Positions 25,830 through 34,887 of a DNA stretch of 64,000 nucleotides are shown here, in pieces. Position 1 is the stretch's first letter; each line of letters begins with the position of its first letter. Made by a program: the position numbers and the translations under genes. A model generated the notes under the pieces. That model had not been told where the DNA came from and searched no databases. It saw only the letters and a program-made list of their open reading frames with translations. Origin of the DNA: an uncultured Dysgonomonas sp. (lineage in GTDB: Bacteria > Bacteroidota > Bacteroidia > Bacteroidales > Dysgonomonadaceae); NCBI RefSeq assembly GCF_934668725.1, contig NZ_CAKUOF010000009.1, positions 62,001 through 126,000 on the forward strand, given 5' to 3'.

Positions 25830-27347
25830 ATGAAAAAGATAATAATATTTGGTCTGACTTGTCTATTTGCATTAAGCTCTTGTACAGAGTCTTTTCTAGA
25901 GTCTACACCAACCACACAGATACCCGAAGAAGAATTTTATAATTCGGAAGAACGAATCATGCAGGGACTTGTAGCTGCATATGGTCCGCTTCAGTGGCCC
26001 GACTGGGCATTCGGACAGTATAATCCGCTTCAGTTTGTATCGGATGTTATGTCCGACGATGTACGTGTAGGAGGCGGTAATGCGAAGGATAATGAGCATT
26101 TACAGCGCATGCGGTTTTTTAACGCCACCCCGGTGTATGTATGCGAGTCGCTTTGGACTATTTTCTACTCGGGAATTAACCGTTCGAATATCGTAATCAA
26201 CCGTATCGACAATGTTCCGAATCTGAATCCTGCAACTAAAAATAGAATTCTGGCAGAAGCTCATACATTGAGAGCCTATTACTATTTCTGGTTATGGAAA
26301 CTATGGGGAAATGTTCCTTATTATAGCGTAAACCCATCAACACCTCCCTTCTTGATCCCGCAAATGCCGGCTGATGAGCTATATGCTAAAATTATCGAAG
26401 ACCTGAATTTCGCTTTGGATGGAGATAAACTGCCAGCAACCGTGACTGCAAATAAAGAAATTGGCCGTATAACTAAAGCTACAGCACAGATGTTGAGGGC
26501 TAATGTGGTAATGTACCAGAAAGATGAGACCAAATATGCTGAGGTATTGAAAGATATGCAGTCGATAATTGGTTCAGGTTTATATGATCTTAGCGATTCT
26601 TTCGCCGATATTTGGAACGATAAAGGCGAATGGAGTAAAGAATCTATTTTCGAAGTTAACTATTCGGACGATTTAGCTGCTCGTAGTTGGGATAATCCTT
26701 TGGCAACAGGAGGTAGTGTATATCCTACTCTTATAGGAATCAATGGGTTGAGTAATAGCCCCGAATTTGCCGGAGGCGGTTGGGGGTTTGAGCCTGTTGA
26801 GAAAGCATTATACGACTCGTATGAGTCAGGCGATCAGCGAAGAGATGGCGGTATTCTCAATTTTGCAAAACATAAAGAAGAGTATCCCGAGGCAAGTTAC
26901 AGTCCACGTTATGATGATACCGGCTATTTCAACCGCAAATATCTTCCACGTCAGGGAGGAAATAGTAAATCTACAGCTCCCAAAGAGTTGAACTATAGAA
27001 ATAACTATCGCGTGTTCCGATATTCGGAGACATTATTAATCGCATCAGAATTACTGGTTCGTACCGGAGGAAGCCAGCTTCAAGCCGACGAGTATTTAAA
27101 TAAGGTAAGAGCGAGAGCTTACAAAAATACCGGTAATTACAAAAAAACAGCAACCCTGGATAATCTATTAATGGAGAATCGTCTGGAATTTGCATTAGAA
27201 GGTCACCGTTTCTGGGATTTGGTACGTTTTGGAAAGGCCGAGCAAGTATTAGGTGAAAGAGGTTTCACCGCAAATAAAAAACATTTGCCAATACCTCAAT
27301 CCGAAATCGACAAAGCTCAGGGAACATTAACTCAAAATCCATATTAA
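25830..27347 (+). CDS. SusD-like glycan-binding lipoprotein
   Basis: 505-residue surface lipoprotein (lipobox LSSC, Cys at about 18) that caps the SusC barrel. The N-terminal SusD-like domain (about 20-210, FLESTPTTQIPEEEFYNSEERIMQGLVAAYGPLQW) includes the TPR region RNRILAEAHTLRAYYYFWLWKLWGNVPYY. The SusD/RagB C-terminal part ends with NRLEFALEGHRFWDLVRFGKAEQVLGERGF and LPIPQSEIDKAQGTLTQNPY, both strong family signatures. It is 19 bp after susC and 24 bp before a further lipoprotein gene, all one operon. Confidence 0.95.
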   Translation: MKKIIIFGLTCLFALSSCTESFLESTPTTQIPEEEFYNSEERIMQGLVAAYGPLQWPDWAFGQYNPLQFVSDVMSDDVRVGGGNAKDNEHLQRMRFFNATPVYVCESLWTIFYSGINRSNIVINRIDNVPNLNPATKNRILAEAHTLRAYYYFWLWKLWGNVPYYSVNPSTPPFLIPQMPADELYAKIIEDLNFALDGDKLPATVTANKEIGRITKATAQMLRANVVMYQKDETKYAEVLKDMQSIIGSGLYDLSDSFADIWNDKGEWSKESIFEVNYSDDLAARSWDNPLATGGSVYPTLIGINGLSNSPEFAGGGWGFEPVEKALYDSYESGDQRRDGGILNFAKHKEEYPEASYSPRYDDTGYFNRKYLPRQGGNSKSTAPKELNYRNNYRVFRYSETLLIASELLVRTGGSQLQADEYLNKVRARAYKNTGNYKKTATLDNLLMENRLEFALEGHRFWDLVRFGKAEQVLGERGFTANKKHLPIPQSEIDKAQGTLTQNPY

Positions 27348-27371
27348 CCGACACCTAAATTTAAGAAAATC

Positions 27372-28241
27372 ATGAAAGCGAGAAAATATATATTAGGTTT
27401 TTTGGGTATAGCCCTATTATTTACAGCTTGTGAACCCGAAGTCGGAAGCAAGCCAAGTATTGGAGATGCACCATCGGTGGATGATATCCATTTTACGATG
27501 ACCCCAACGGCCGAAGACCCCAATACAATACAATTTGATTTTACCAGTGATCTTATTTCTCCTTATTGGGCTATAACCAAACTCGATGGGTCGGTAATGT
27601 CTACCAATAAGAGAACGTTCTCTCTTAAATATATGTGGGCCGGCGAATATGATGGATCTGTTCAGGCATATGGACGTGGTGGTTTGAGCGAGCCTAAAAC
27701 ATTTAAGGTAAGTGTCGCAACCAACGATCCCATAATTTATTTATTGACAGGGAAAGATACACCCAAAGTATGGATATGGGATTCTACTGTTCAAGGGCAC
27801 TTAGGATGTGGCGAGCCAAGTACCACTACTCCTAATTGGTGGAGTGCCGGGCCAAATGAATTGAAAGGAAGAGGTATTTATGACGATGAGCTTACATTTA
27901 CATTAAATGAAAAACGTGATTATGTATTGAATGCTCACAACGACATTTATGTAAATGAATCAGCCGCTAAAACTATGGCTCCCGATTTATACCCAGAGGG
28001 ATCAACTGTAGCTGTTACAGTAGCATATACTCAACCTGCGGGTCAAACATGGTTTATGGATAGGGATGCTGAAGGAAAGTTATATCTTACTTTTTCAGGA
28101 AAAGGTTTCCCCAGTTATGTAGCCAATCCCGATGCTTTAGGTGCACGGTATGAAGTAATGGAGCTTACCGAGAACACATTGCAATTGCAATGGAGAGGTT
28201 CGGGTATTAACTGGTATATGAGATTTAAAGTTAAACAGTAA
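27372..28241 (+). CDS. Surface glycan-binding-type lipoprotein of the beta-glucan locus
   Basis: 289 residues with a lipoprotein signal (MKARKYILGFLGIALLFTACEPE, Cys at about 20). Residues about 35-115 look like an Ig/PKD-like domain (IQFDFTSDLISPYWAITKLDGSVMSTNKRTFSLKY). The rest is rich in Trp (VWIWDSTV, NWWSAGPNE, LQWRGSGINWYMRFK), as in carbohydrate-binding surface proteins. It takes the position usual for a SusE/F-like or SGBP protein directly after susD and ends the susCD transcript at a strong terminator. Sequence family is not securely recognised; binding of beta-glucan is inferred. Confidence 0.75.
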   Translation: MKARKYILGFLGIALLFTACEPEVGSKPSIGDAPSVDDIHFTMTPTAEDPNTIQFDFTSDLISPYWAITKLDGSVMSTNKRTFSLKYMWAGEYDGSVQAYGRGGLSEPKTFKVSVATNDPIIYLLTGKDTPKVWIWDSTVQGHLGCGEPSTTTPNWWSAGPNELKGRGIYDDELTFTLNEKRDYVLNAHNDIYVNESAAKTMAPDLYPEGSTVAVTVAYTQPAGQTWFMDRDAEGKLYLTFSGKGFPSYVANPDALGARYEVMELTENTLQLQWRGSGINWYMRFKVKQ

Positions 28242-28259
28242 TTGTCGAAGTGCGAGGAG

Positions 28260-28292
28260 AGCAGATTACCTTCGTTTCTTAGGTAATCTGCT
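28260..28292 (+). terminator. Terminator after the susC-susD-SGBP genes
   Basis: Perfect 11-base arms AGCAGATTACC (28260-28270) and GGTAATCTGCT (28282-28292), loop of 11, followed by TTGCTTTAT. Weak T-tract, so it may be a partial stop that lowers the enzymes relative to the transporter. Confidence 0.75.
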
Positions 28293-28388
28293 TTGCTTTA
28301 TAAGTCGCAAAAAAATATCTACAGATATTAGTTATATGTATACTTGACAGAAAGTTATAAAATAGATATAAGACCCTTATAAAAACCA

Positions 28389-29477
28389 ATGTCCATGATA
28401 AACAAACATATATTTACAGCCATAGCGCTCTTTTTTTGCAGTACCCTGCTTTGTAAATCCCAAGCTCCTGCAGGATATGAGCTTGTATGGCAGGAAGAAT
28501 TTAATGAGGCTCCTGGCACAAATGGAGCATTACCCCTTCCGGGAGATAAATGGTGGTTCGAAACCGGAGGCAATGGTTGGGGAAATAACGAATTACAGTA
28601 TTATGCCGATCGGGTGGCAGGTACTGACACAGTAGCTAAAATACAGAACGGAAATTTAGTTATTACAGCATTCAAACGTCCGAAGCCCTACTACGGGATG
28701 GATTATGTATCAGCCCGAATGAATACGGTTGAGTCTTGGAAATACGGATATTTCGAAGCAAGAGCAAAAGTTCCCGGCGGGAAAGGTACATGGGCAGCAT
28801 TCTGGATGATGCCTAAAAATTTTACAGCATGGCCTCTTGATGGCGAAATTGATATTATGGAATATGTAGGTTATCGTCCGAATGTAACCCAAACTTCAAT
28901 CCATACAGATTTGTACAATCATAAAATCGGTACGGAGAAAACAGCAACCAAAGATATTAAAAACGCAGAAACCGAATTCCATGTTTATGCATTAGAATGG
29001 ACCGAAGATCAAATAACCGGATATGTGGATGGTATTGCGTATTTTACTTTTAAAAACGATCATTTGGGAGATAAGCGTACATGGCCTTTTAATGCCCCAT
29101 TTTATTTGAAATTAAATCTGGCTATAGGAGGAGACTGGGGAGGTTTACAAGGTGTTGCCGAAGATATATTTCCTTCGAGATATGAGATCGACTATGTAAG
29201 AGTATATCAAAAAAAGGAGGTTGCTTCTATAGAAAAAGAGGTACGAGATGAGGTGCCATTTACATTTGACAGAGAAAATAGATTGCTTTCTCTCCATCTT
29301 AAAGATGGAAATATTACCACTCTTAATATAAGAGACATTCAAGGCAGGCTCTATAAAACAATGTCTATTGAAGATGATAATACAAATATCGACTGCTCCG
29401 ATTTACCTCGTAACGGAGTTTATATACTAACCTTAAAAGGTAATTCAACTCAGGAAAATTATAAATTCATAAATTAA
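28389..29477 (+). CDS. GH16 beta-glucanase (laminarinase type) with C-terminal sorting-like domain
   Basis: 362 residues. The signal peptide ends near LLCKSQ (about 25). The GH16 catalytic domain (about 30-275) begins YELVWQEEFNEAPGTNG and carries the active-site motif GEIDIMEYVG, with the nucleophile and acid/base Glu at about residues 152 and 157. GYFEARAKVPGGKGTWAAFWMMP and EIDYVRVYQK are also diagnostic. The GH16_3 branch hydrolyses beta-1,3 or mixed beta-1,3/1,4-glucan internally. Residues about 290-362 form a small beta-domain (LNIRDIQGRLYKTMS, then LPRNGVYILTLKG) that resembles type IX secretion C-terminal sorting domains. The stop codon lies in a palindrome shared with other gaps. Confidence 0.92.
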   Translation: MSMINKHIFTAIALFFCSTLLCKSQAPAGYELVWQEEFNEAPGTNGALPLPGDKWWFETGGNGWGNNELQYYADRVAGTDTVAKIQNGNLVITAFKRPKPYYGMDYVSARMNTVESWKYGYFEARAKVPGGKGTWAAFWMMPKNFTAWPLDGEIDIMEYVGYRPNVTQTSIHTDLYNHKIGTEKTATKDIKNAETEFHVYALEWTEDQITGYVDGIAYFTFKNDHLGDKRTWPFNAPFYLKLNLAIGGDWGGLQGVAEDIFPSRYEIDYVRVYQKKEVASIEKEVRDEVPFTFDRENRLLSLHLKDGNITTLNIRDIQGRLYKTMSIEDDNTNIDCSDLPRNGVYILTLKGNSTQENYKFIN

Positions 29478-29490
29478 GGTCAGAGACCTT
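29476..29490 (+). repeat. Copy of the dispersed TAAGGTC palindrome (perfect)
   Basis: AAGGTCAGAGACCTT: perfect 6-base arms around a 3-base spacer. Its first bases are the TAA stop of the GH16 gene. It lies in the 37-bp gap before the GH3 gene. Confidence 0.65.
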
Positions 29491-29514
29491 GTTTACATAA
29501 ATAAATTATAACAG

Positions 29515-31734
29515 ATGAAGATCAGATTATTAGCTGCATTATGCTTATTAAACCTGTTTATGGGATATTCACAACAAAAGAATTACGATAAAGAGATTGA
29601 GCAGTTATTATCCAGAATGACACTTGAAGAAAAAATCGGTCAAATGAACCAGTTAAACTTCGACGGTATGAGTGATGAGCTGGTTCAACGGATAAAAAAA
29701 GGAGAAGTCGGATCTTTGCTTAATATTATTGATCCGAAGCAAGTGAACGAATTACAAAAGGTAGCCTTGGAAAACAGCCGTACAGGTATTCCTATGATTA
29801 TCGGACGAGATGTAATTCACGGTTTTAAAACTATCTTTCCGATTCCTTTAGGGCAGGCAGCATCATTTGACCCTCAGATGGTAGAAACCGGTGCACATGT
29901 AGCGGCCACCGAAGCTCGTGAACTGGGTGTTAACTGGACATTTGCTCCCATGTTGGATATCTCACGTGATGCCCGTTGGGGACGTATTGCCGAAAGTTTG
30001 GGAGAAGATCCATATCTGGCCGGCGAATTAGGTGCAGCTATGGTGAAAGGGTTTCAAGGACAGAATCTTTCAGATCCTACATCTATTGCTGCATGTGTGA
30101 AACATTTTATTGGTTATGGAGCAGCAGAAGGAGGCCGTGATTATAACAGTACAAATATTCCGCCTCACTTGTTGTACAATGTATATTTAGTACCATTTAA
30201 AAAGGCCATTGATGCAGGTGCAGCAACATTGATGACCTCATTTAACGATAATGACGGAATACCGGCATCGGGGAATAAATACCTTTTGAAAGATGTACTT
30301 CGTAAAGATTGGAAGTTTGATGGATTTGTAGTTTCCGACTGGGCTTCGATGACAGAGATGCTTGCCCATGGATTTGCCAAAGACGCAAGAGATGTAGCTA
30401 AAATATCGGCGAGTGCAGGCGTAGATATGGAAATGGTGAGCGGAGCTTATTCTCATAATTTGAAATCGTTAGTCGAATCGGGAGAGGTTACTATAGCAGA
30501 TGTCGATAATGCAGTTCGTAATATATTAAGGGTAAAATTCCGTATGGGGCTATTCGAAAACCCTTATATAGATATAGACAAGCCATCAACATTATACTCG
30601 CCAGAGCATTTGCAAGCGGCAAAAGCGGCAGCTGTAAAATCTGCCATATTATTGAAAAATGACAATGTATTACCTCTGAAAGAAAATGTAAAGATTGCGG
30701 TTATCGGACCATTGGCTAATGCCCCTCACGATCAGATGGGTACTTGGGTATTTGATGGTGATAAAAACCATACGGTTACGCCTCTTAAAGCATTGCAAAC
30801 AACATACAAAAATATAAATTATGTATATGAGCCCGCTTTGTCGTTTAGCCGCGATAAAAGTACAGCCAATTTTGAGAAAGCAAAACAAGCAGCGGCTTCA
30901 GCCGATGTAGCAATCGTATTTTTAGGAGAAGAAGCTATTCTTTCGGGAGAGGCACACTCGTTATCGAATATCAACTTGATCGGAGTACAATCCGAACTTT
31001 TGAAAGCCGTGAAAAGCGTAGGCAAGCCTGTTGTATTGGTTATTATGGCAGGTCGCCCTTTAACTATCGAACGCGATCTTCCTTATGCGGATGCAATACT
31101 TTACAACTTCCACCCCGGAACGATGGGAGGCCCTGCAATCTTGGATTTATTGTTTGGGAAAGCCAATCCTAGCGGAAAACTTCCGGCTACGTTTGTGCGT
31201 GAAGTAGGGCAAATACCTATGTATTATAATCATAACAACACAGGTCGTCCGGCTCCTGTTCAAGTGATGACTTTGGATGAAATACCTCTCGAAGCGGGAC
31301 AGACATCGTTGGGTAACACCTCTTTCTATCTTGATTCCGGAAAAGATCCTTTATATCCATTTGGATTTGGCCTCTCGTACAGTACATTCGAATATTCTAA
31401 TCTTATATTATCAGCAACATCTATTCCTATGGGAGGAGAGCTTACTGCTAAAGTAACAGTGAAGAATACAAGTAAAGTAGATGGCACAGAAGTAGTACAG
31501 TTGTATGTGAGGGACTTGGTCGGTTCAATCGTACGTCCGGTAAAAGAGCTTAAAGGTTTTCAACGTGTGGAACTGAAAGCCGGTGAATCTAAAACTGTTG
31601 AATTTAAATTAACAACAGATGATCTTGCTTTTTATGGCAAAGATTTTGTGAAAGAAGCAGAAACCGGAGATTTTAATCTGTGGATAGGACCAAGCAGTAA
31701 AGATGGCTTGAAAGCTGAATTCGCAATCAAATGA
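29515..31734 (+). CDS. bglX: GH3 beta-glucosidase, BglX type
   Basis: 739-residue exported enzyme (signal peptide to about residue 20, GYSQ). GH3 N-terminal domain with EEKIGQMNQL, AESLGEDPYLAG, CVKHFIGYGAAEGGRDYNST and the nucleophile Asp in GFVVSDWASM (about residue 275). The C-terminal domain with LLKNDNVLPLKENVKIAVIGPLA and the fibronectin-III-like domain (YVRDLVGSIVRPVKELKGFQRVEL) complete the BglX layout. It removes terminal glucose from oligosaccharides released by the GH16 and GH5 enzymes, probably in the periplasm. It is 37 bp after the GH16 gene and is co-transcribed with it. Confidence 0.93.
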   Translation: MKIRLLAALCLLNLFMGYSQQKNYDKEIEQLLSRMTLEEKIGQMNQLNFDGMSDELVQRIKKGEVGSLLNIIDPKQVNELQKVALENSRTGIPMIIGRDVIHGFKTIFPIPLGQAASFDPQMVETGAHVAATEARELGVNWTFAPMLDISRDARWGRIAESLGEDPYLAGELGAAMVKGFQGQNLSDPTSIAACVKHFIGYGAAEGGRDYNSTNIPPHLLYNVYLVPFKKAIDAGAATLMTSFNDNDGIPASGNKYLLKDVLRKDWKFDGFVVSDWASMTEMLAHGFAKDARDVAKISASAGVDMEMVSGAYSHNLKSLVESGEVTIADVDNAVRNILRVKFRMGLFENPYIDIDKPSTLYSPEHLQAAKAAAVKSAILLKNDNVLPLKENVKIAVIGPLANAPHDQMGTWVFDGDKNHTVTPLKALQTTYKNINYVYEPALSFSRDKSTANFEKAKQAAASADVAIVFLGEEAILSGEAHSLSNINLIGVQSELLKAVKSVGKPVVLVIMAGRPLTIERDLPYADAILYNFHPGTMGGPAILDLLFGKANPSGKLPATFVREVGQIPMYYNHNNTGRPAPVQVMTLDEIPLEAGQTSLGNTSFYLDSGKDPLYPFGFGLSYSTFEYSNLILSATSIPMGGELTAKVTVKNTSKVDGTEVVQLYVRDLVGSIVRPVKELKGFQRVELKAGESKTVEFKLTTDDLAFYGKDFVKEAETGDFNLWIGPSSKDGLKAEFAIK

Positions 31735-32089
31735 GAATTACAATATATCAAGGAAAACAAAAAGGAAATGAAACCAGAGTTTATTCTTACATCATTTCAG
31801 AGGAAATGATTAATAACGCCATATATAATTTATTGAATCCGAATCTTGGATGAGTTATTATGAAACTCCGTATTTTGTGCAAATTCCATAGCTGAGATTT
31901 TTTTAATCATGGATTCCGAATCATTACTGTTAATTATTTCCGGAGCAATTCATACAGTCTCTATCTAAAGGTTCATACGGACAATAAATATGTAAGAATA
32001 AACAGGAGAACGGTCTAAACCTTTATAATCCAACATAAAGTTTAGACCGTTTTGATTAGTAAACAGCGACCCTAAATAAAAGATATATT
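31735..32089. other. 355-bp gap before the GH5 gene
   Basis: No coding frame. It holds a small hairpin (ATCATTTC/GAAATGAT, 31791-31810, no T-tract) and the large inverted repeat at 32009-32051 close to the GH5 start. TCCGAATC occurs twice (about 31840 and 31915). Nothing else is recognised. Confidence 0.5.
32009..32051 (+). terminator. Large inverted repeat just upstream of the GH5 gene
   Basis: Perfect 12-base arms AACGGTCTAAAC (32009-32020) and GTTTAGACCGTT (32040-32051), extended inward by TTTA/TAAA with one bulged C, and followed by a short T run. It is 275 bp after GH3 but only 38 bp before the GH5 start, so it could terminate the upstream transcript or attenuate the downstream one. Confidence 0.55.
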
Positions 32090-33331
32090 ATGACAAAATT
32101 ATTGTATTTAATCCTACCTCTGGTACTGCTCGGCTGTTCGCCAAAGGAGGTCACGAAGACAGACAGTTCGAAGTTTATAAGAGTAGAAGGGCCCGATTTA
32201 ATAAAACCTAATGGAGAAAAACTCTTTCTACAGGGAACTAATTTGGGTAATTGGCTTAATCCTGAAGGATATATGTTTCATTTCAAGGATGTAAGTTCGT
32301 ATCGGCTCATCAACGAAGCTTTCTGTGAATTGGTCGGACCCGATTTTACAGCTTGGTTTTGGGAGGAATTCAAGAAAAATTACATCACTCAGGATGATAT
32401 CAGGTTTATCAAACAAACAGGGATGAATTCTCTTCGCATTCCTTTTCACTACAAAATGTTTACTGACGAAGATTATATGGGTGTAACTGCCAACGGAGAT
32501 GGTTTTAAACAGATTGATCAAGTTATAGAATGGTGCCGTCAGGAAAACTTGTATGTCATACTGGATATGCATGACGCTCCCGGTGGTCAAACAGGCGATA
32601 ATATTGATGATAGCTATGGTTATCCCTGGTTGATGGAGAGCGAAGCGAGTAAAGTTCAGTTTTGTAACATCTGGAAAAAAGTAGCTCAACACTATGCTAA
32701 TGATACAATTATACTAGGTTATGATTTGTTGAATGAGCCGATTGCCCATTATTTTCTCGACCAATATGCACATTTGAACGATTCATTAGAGCCTCTATAT
32801 AAAAGGTGTGTAGATTCTATCCGTACAGTAGACCCTAATCACATTGTATTGTTGGGAGGTGCCCAATGGAACGGTAATTTCAATGTGTTCAATGATTTTA
32901 AGTTCGATGATAAAATGATGTATACCTGCCATCGTTATTGGTGCGATACATTACAAAGCAATATTCAAGATTTTGTAGACTTCCGTGACAAGGTCAACCT
33001 TCCCATGTATATGGGAGAAACAGGTGAAAATACGGATGAGTGGATTGCTGCTTGGACTCGTCTGATGGAACGTAACAATATCGGATGGCATTACTGGCCT
33101 TACAAAAAAGTAGATTCCGAGAGAGGGATGGTCTCGGTAAAGGCTCCCGAAAATTGGGATTTAATCATAGATTATACCTCTCAGGACAGAAGTAATTTTG
33201 CTAAAATACGTGCAGCAAGACCCGATCAAGCAGTAGTAAGGAAAGCCATGACCGATCTGCTTGAGAACATGAAGTTTGCCAATTGTGCTATTAATAAAGG
33301 ATATATCTTAGCTTTAGGTATGAAACCTTAA
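32090..33331 (+). CDS. GH5-family glucanase lipoprotein
   Basis: 413 residues with a lipoprotein signal (MTKLLYLILPLVLLGCSPK, Cys 16). GH5 fold landmarks: FLQGTNLGNWLNPEGYMF (as in exo-beta-1,3-glucanases), MNSLRIPFHYKMF, LDMHDAPGGQ, the acid/base Glu in YDLLNEPIAH (about residue 215) and the nucleophile Glu in MYMGETGENTDEW (about 309). The exo-1,3-glucanase-like N-terminus, and its place in a locus with GH16 and GH3, point to beta-1,3 or branched beta-glucan; the subfamily is uncertain. It ends the locus and overlaps a dispersed palindrome at its stop. Confidence 0.9.
   Translation: MTKLLYLILPLVLLGCSPKEVTKTDSSKFIRVEGPDLIKPNGEKLFLQGTNLGNWLNPEGYMFHFKDVSSYRLINEAFCELVGPDFTAWFWEEFKKNYITQDDIRFIKQTGMNSLRIPFHYKMFTDEDYMGVTANGDGFKQIDQVIEWCRQENLYVILDMHDAPGGQTGDNIDDSYGYPWLMESEASKVQFCNIWKKVAQHYANDTIILGYDLLNEPIAHYFLDQYAHLNDSLEPLYKRCVDSIRTVDPNHIVLLGGAQWNGNFNVFNDFKFDDKMMYTCHRYWCDTLQSNIQDFVDFRDKVNLPMYMGETGENTDEWIAAWTRLMERNNIGWHYWPYKKVDSERGMVSVKAPENWDLIIDYTSQDRSNFAKIRAARPDQAVVRKAMTDLLENMKFANCAINKGYILALGMKP
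33315..33329 (-). repeat. Copy of the dispersed palindrome at the GH5 stop codon
   Basis: TAGGTATGAAACCTT differs at one base from the copy at 34572-34586. It covers the last codons of the GH5 gene, and the stop TAA begins at its end. The perfect palindrome AAACCTTAAGGTTT (33323-33336) overlaps it and is followed by T-rich DNA, so it may also terminate. Confidence 0.45.
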
Positions 33332-33445
33332 GGTTTTGTTTTTTTATGGTTTTTAAGATGAAAGAGATACTCAACTGAGGGGGTATCTCTTTCTGCTTTT
33401 GTAATCTTCTTCTTATACTTGACAGAGAGAAAAGATCTGTTAACT

Positions 33446-34471
33446 TCAAATATGACTTTTGACCATATCTTTTACTGCACTTACCCAACTGTCATCCGCA
33501 TTGAGGCTTTCGACCATGGTAAGTTTTTGTCCGCCATTAGCTATAAATAGTTCTTTGTATTCATAATCAATTTCAACAATAGTCTCGAGGCAGTCAGCGA
33601 CAAATGAAGGAGCAACAACAAGCACACGTTTAAATCCTTTTTGAGGTAACTCGGTCAATGTTGCATCTGTAAACGGTTTTAACCAGTAATTGGATAAACG
33701 TGATTGAAACGAAGTTGTATAGCGATCTTTTGATAAACCTAAACGCTCAGCCAAAAGGCGGGTAGTTTCATAGCATGTAGCCCTGTAACAGAATTTACCA
33801 TGCTCGGGCATCGCTTTATCGCAAGTGCATTGCGTGGTTGAAATCTTTGGGTGAACCCTGTCTGTATGACGGGTTGGAAGACCATGATAAGAAAAAAGAA
33901 CAAAGTCATATTCATCCAAATTATAAGATGAAATACGTTTTGTGAAGGCATCTAAAAATCCAGGGTGATCGTAAAACTGGGTAATCATCTGCACACCTGG
34001 AATTACGTTCCAGTTTCTTATCTCATCCCATACGGCTTCGATAACCGAAGATGAGGTTGAAGAGGCATAATGTGGAAAAAGAGGTAAAAGAACGATTTTA
34101 CTGTATCCTTCCTCACGAATAGCATTAAGTGTATTTCGGATAGATGGGTTTTGATAACGCATAGCCATAAATACTTTGGCCTGATCGCCTAGTTCGTTCT
34201 GTACTTTCTTTTGTAACTCAAGAGTATTGATTAATAACGGCGAGCCCTCTTTAGTCCATAATTGCTGATAGAGTTTGGCTGACTTAGGTGCACGAAAAGG
34301 TACGATGATAAAGTTTACCAATACCTTTCGGAAGAGCCAAGGCAAATCAATAACTCTTTTGTCATTAAGAAACTGAGATAGATAGCGGCGTACCGATCCC
34401 ACTGTAGGTTCGTCGGGAGTTCCAAGATTTACAAGAAGTACGGCAGTCTGATTATTGTTTGAGCTGTTCAC
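33446..34471 (-). CDS. hemH: Ferrochelatase
   Basis: 341-residue enzyme that inserts ferrous iron into protoporphyrin IX, the last step of protoheme synthesis. The N-terminus TAVLLVNLGTPDEPTVGSVRRYLSQFLNDKRVIDLP is the family signature. The middle reads LLPLFPHYASSTSSSVIEAVWDEI, then LFSYHGLPTRHTDRVHP (catalytic His) and TTSFQSRLSNYWLKPFTD. The C-terminus has VAPSFVADCLETIVEIDYEYKELF (catalytic Glu). Length is normal. Several Bacteroidales have partial heme pathways, but the other hem genes are not in the window. It follows a small DUF6787 gene on the same strand with a 113-bp gap. Confidence 0.97.
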   Translation of the reverse strand: MNSSNNNQTAVLLVNLGTPDEPTVGSVRRYLSQFLNDKRVIDLPWLFRKVLVNFIIVPFRAPKSAKLYQQLWTKEGSPLLINTLELQKKVQNELGDQAKVFMAMRYQNPSIRNTLNAIREEGYSKIVLLPLFPHYASSTSSSVIEAVWDEIRNWNVIPGVQMITQFYDHPGFLDAFTKRISSYNLDEYDFVLFSYHGLPTRHTDRVHPKISTTQCTCDKAMPEHGKFCYRATCYETTRLLAERLGLSKDRYTTSFQSRLSNYWLKPFTDATLTELPQKGFKRVLVVAPSFVADCLETIVEIDYEYKELFIANGGQKLTMVESLNADDSWVSAVKDMVKSHI

Positions 34472-34571
34472 TATTATTTTGTTTTATGGATATTTTTAAG
34501 TTGCAGAAAATATTTAATCTAGTATTAAAGCCATAAGTATCAACCTTAATGATACTTGTAAGAACAAAAGA

Positions 34572-34586
34572 TAGGTCTGAAACCTT
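34572..34586 (-). repeat. Copy of the dispersed TAAGGTC palindrome
   Basis: Minus-strand AAGGTTTCAGACCTA, 6-3-6 layout. The TAA stop of the DUF6787 gene forms its beginning (TAAGGT). It lies between two minus-strand genes in their sense orientation. Confidence 0.5.
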
Positions 34587-34887
34587 ATTCTTTCTCTTTT
34601 CTTCTATAAAATCGACCAATACTTTTTTTCTGGAATTCATAGAAAAATCTGTATTGTCCGAAAATAGCTCCTATAATTATTAATAGTATTTGATAAGCAG
34701 GAACTAAGACCAATATGTATAGCGGAACTTTCAGCCACATAGATGTTTCGGAGGTAATGCCGATCCATTCAAATACAAATTTTCGAACAATCAGGGCGGC
34801 ACTTCCGGTTACTGAAAATACAATCAGTATTACAGCTAATTGCCAATTGGAAGTAATATTCCACTTTATTTTAAATTTATCAAACAT
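34585..34887 (-). CDS. DUF6787-like small membrane protein
   Basis: 100 residues with two hydrophobic segments (about 15-38, WQLAVILIVFSVTGSAALIV, and 48-73, WLKVPLYILVLVPAYQILLIIIGAIFG) and the conserved tail FGQYRFFYEFQKKSIGRFYRRKE. This layout matches the DUF6787 family of Bacteroidetes inner-membrane proteins; the Phe/Tyr/Arg-rich tail is its most conserved part. Function is unknown. It lies upstream of hemH on the same strand and may share its transcript. A second open frame overlaps its end but lacks any coding signature. Confidence 0.75.
   Translation of the reverse strand: MFDKFKIKWNITSNWQLAVILIVFSVTGSAALIVRKFVFEWIGITSETSMWLKVPLYILVLVPAYQILLIIIGAIFGQYRFFYEFQKKSIGRFYRRKEKE

Noticed and set aside
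34452..34640. 62-codon minus-strand frame between hemH and the DUF6787 gene
   Set aside because: It overlaps the end of the DUF6787 gene, which has clear membrane segments and a conserved tail, and reads as low-complexity sequence.
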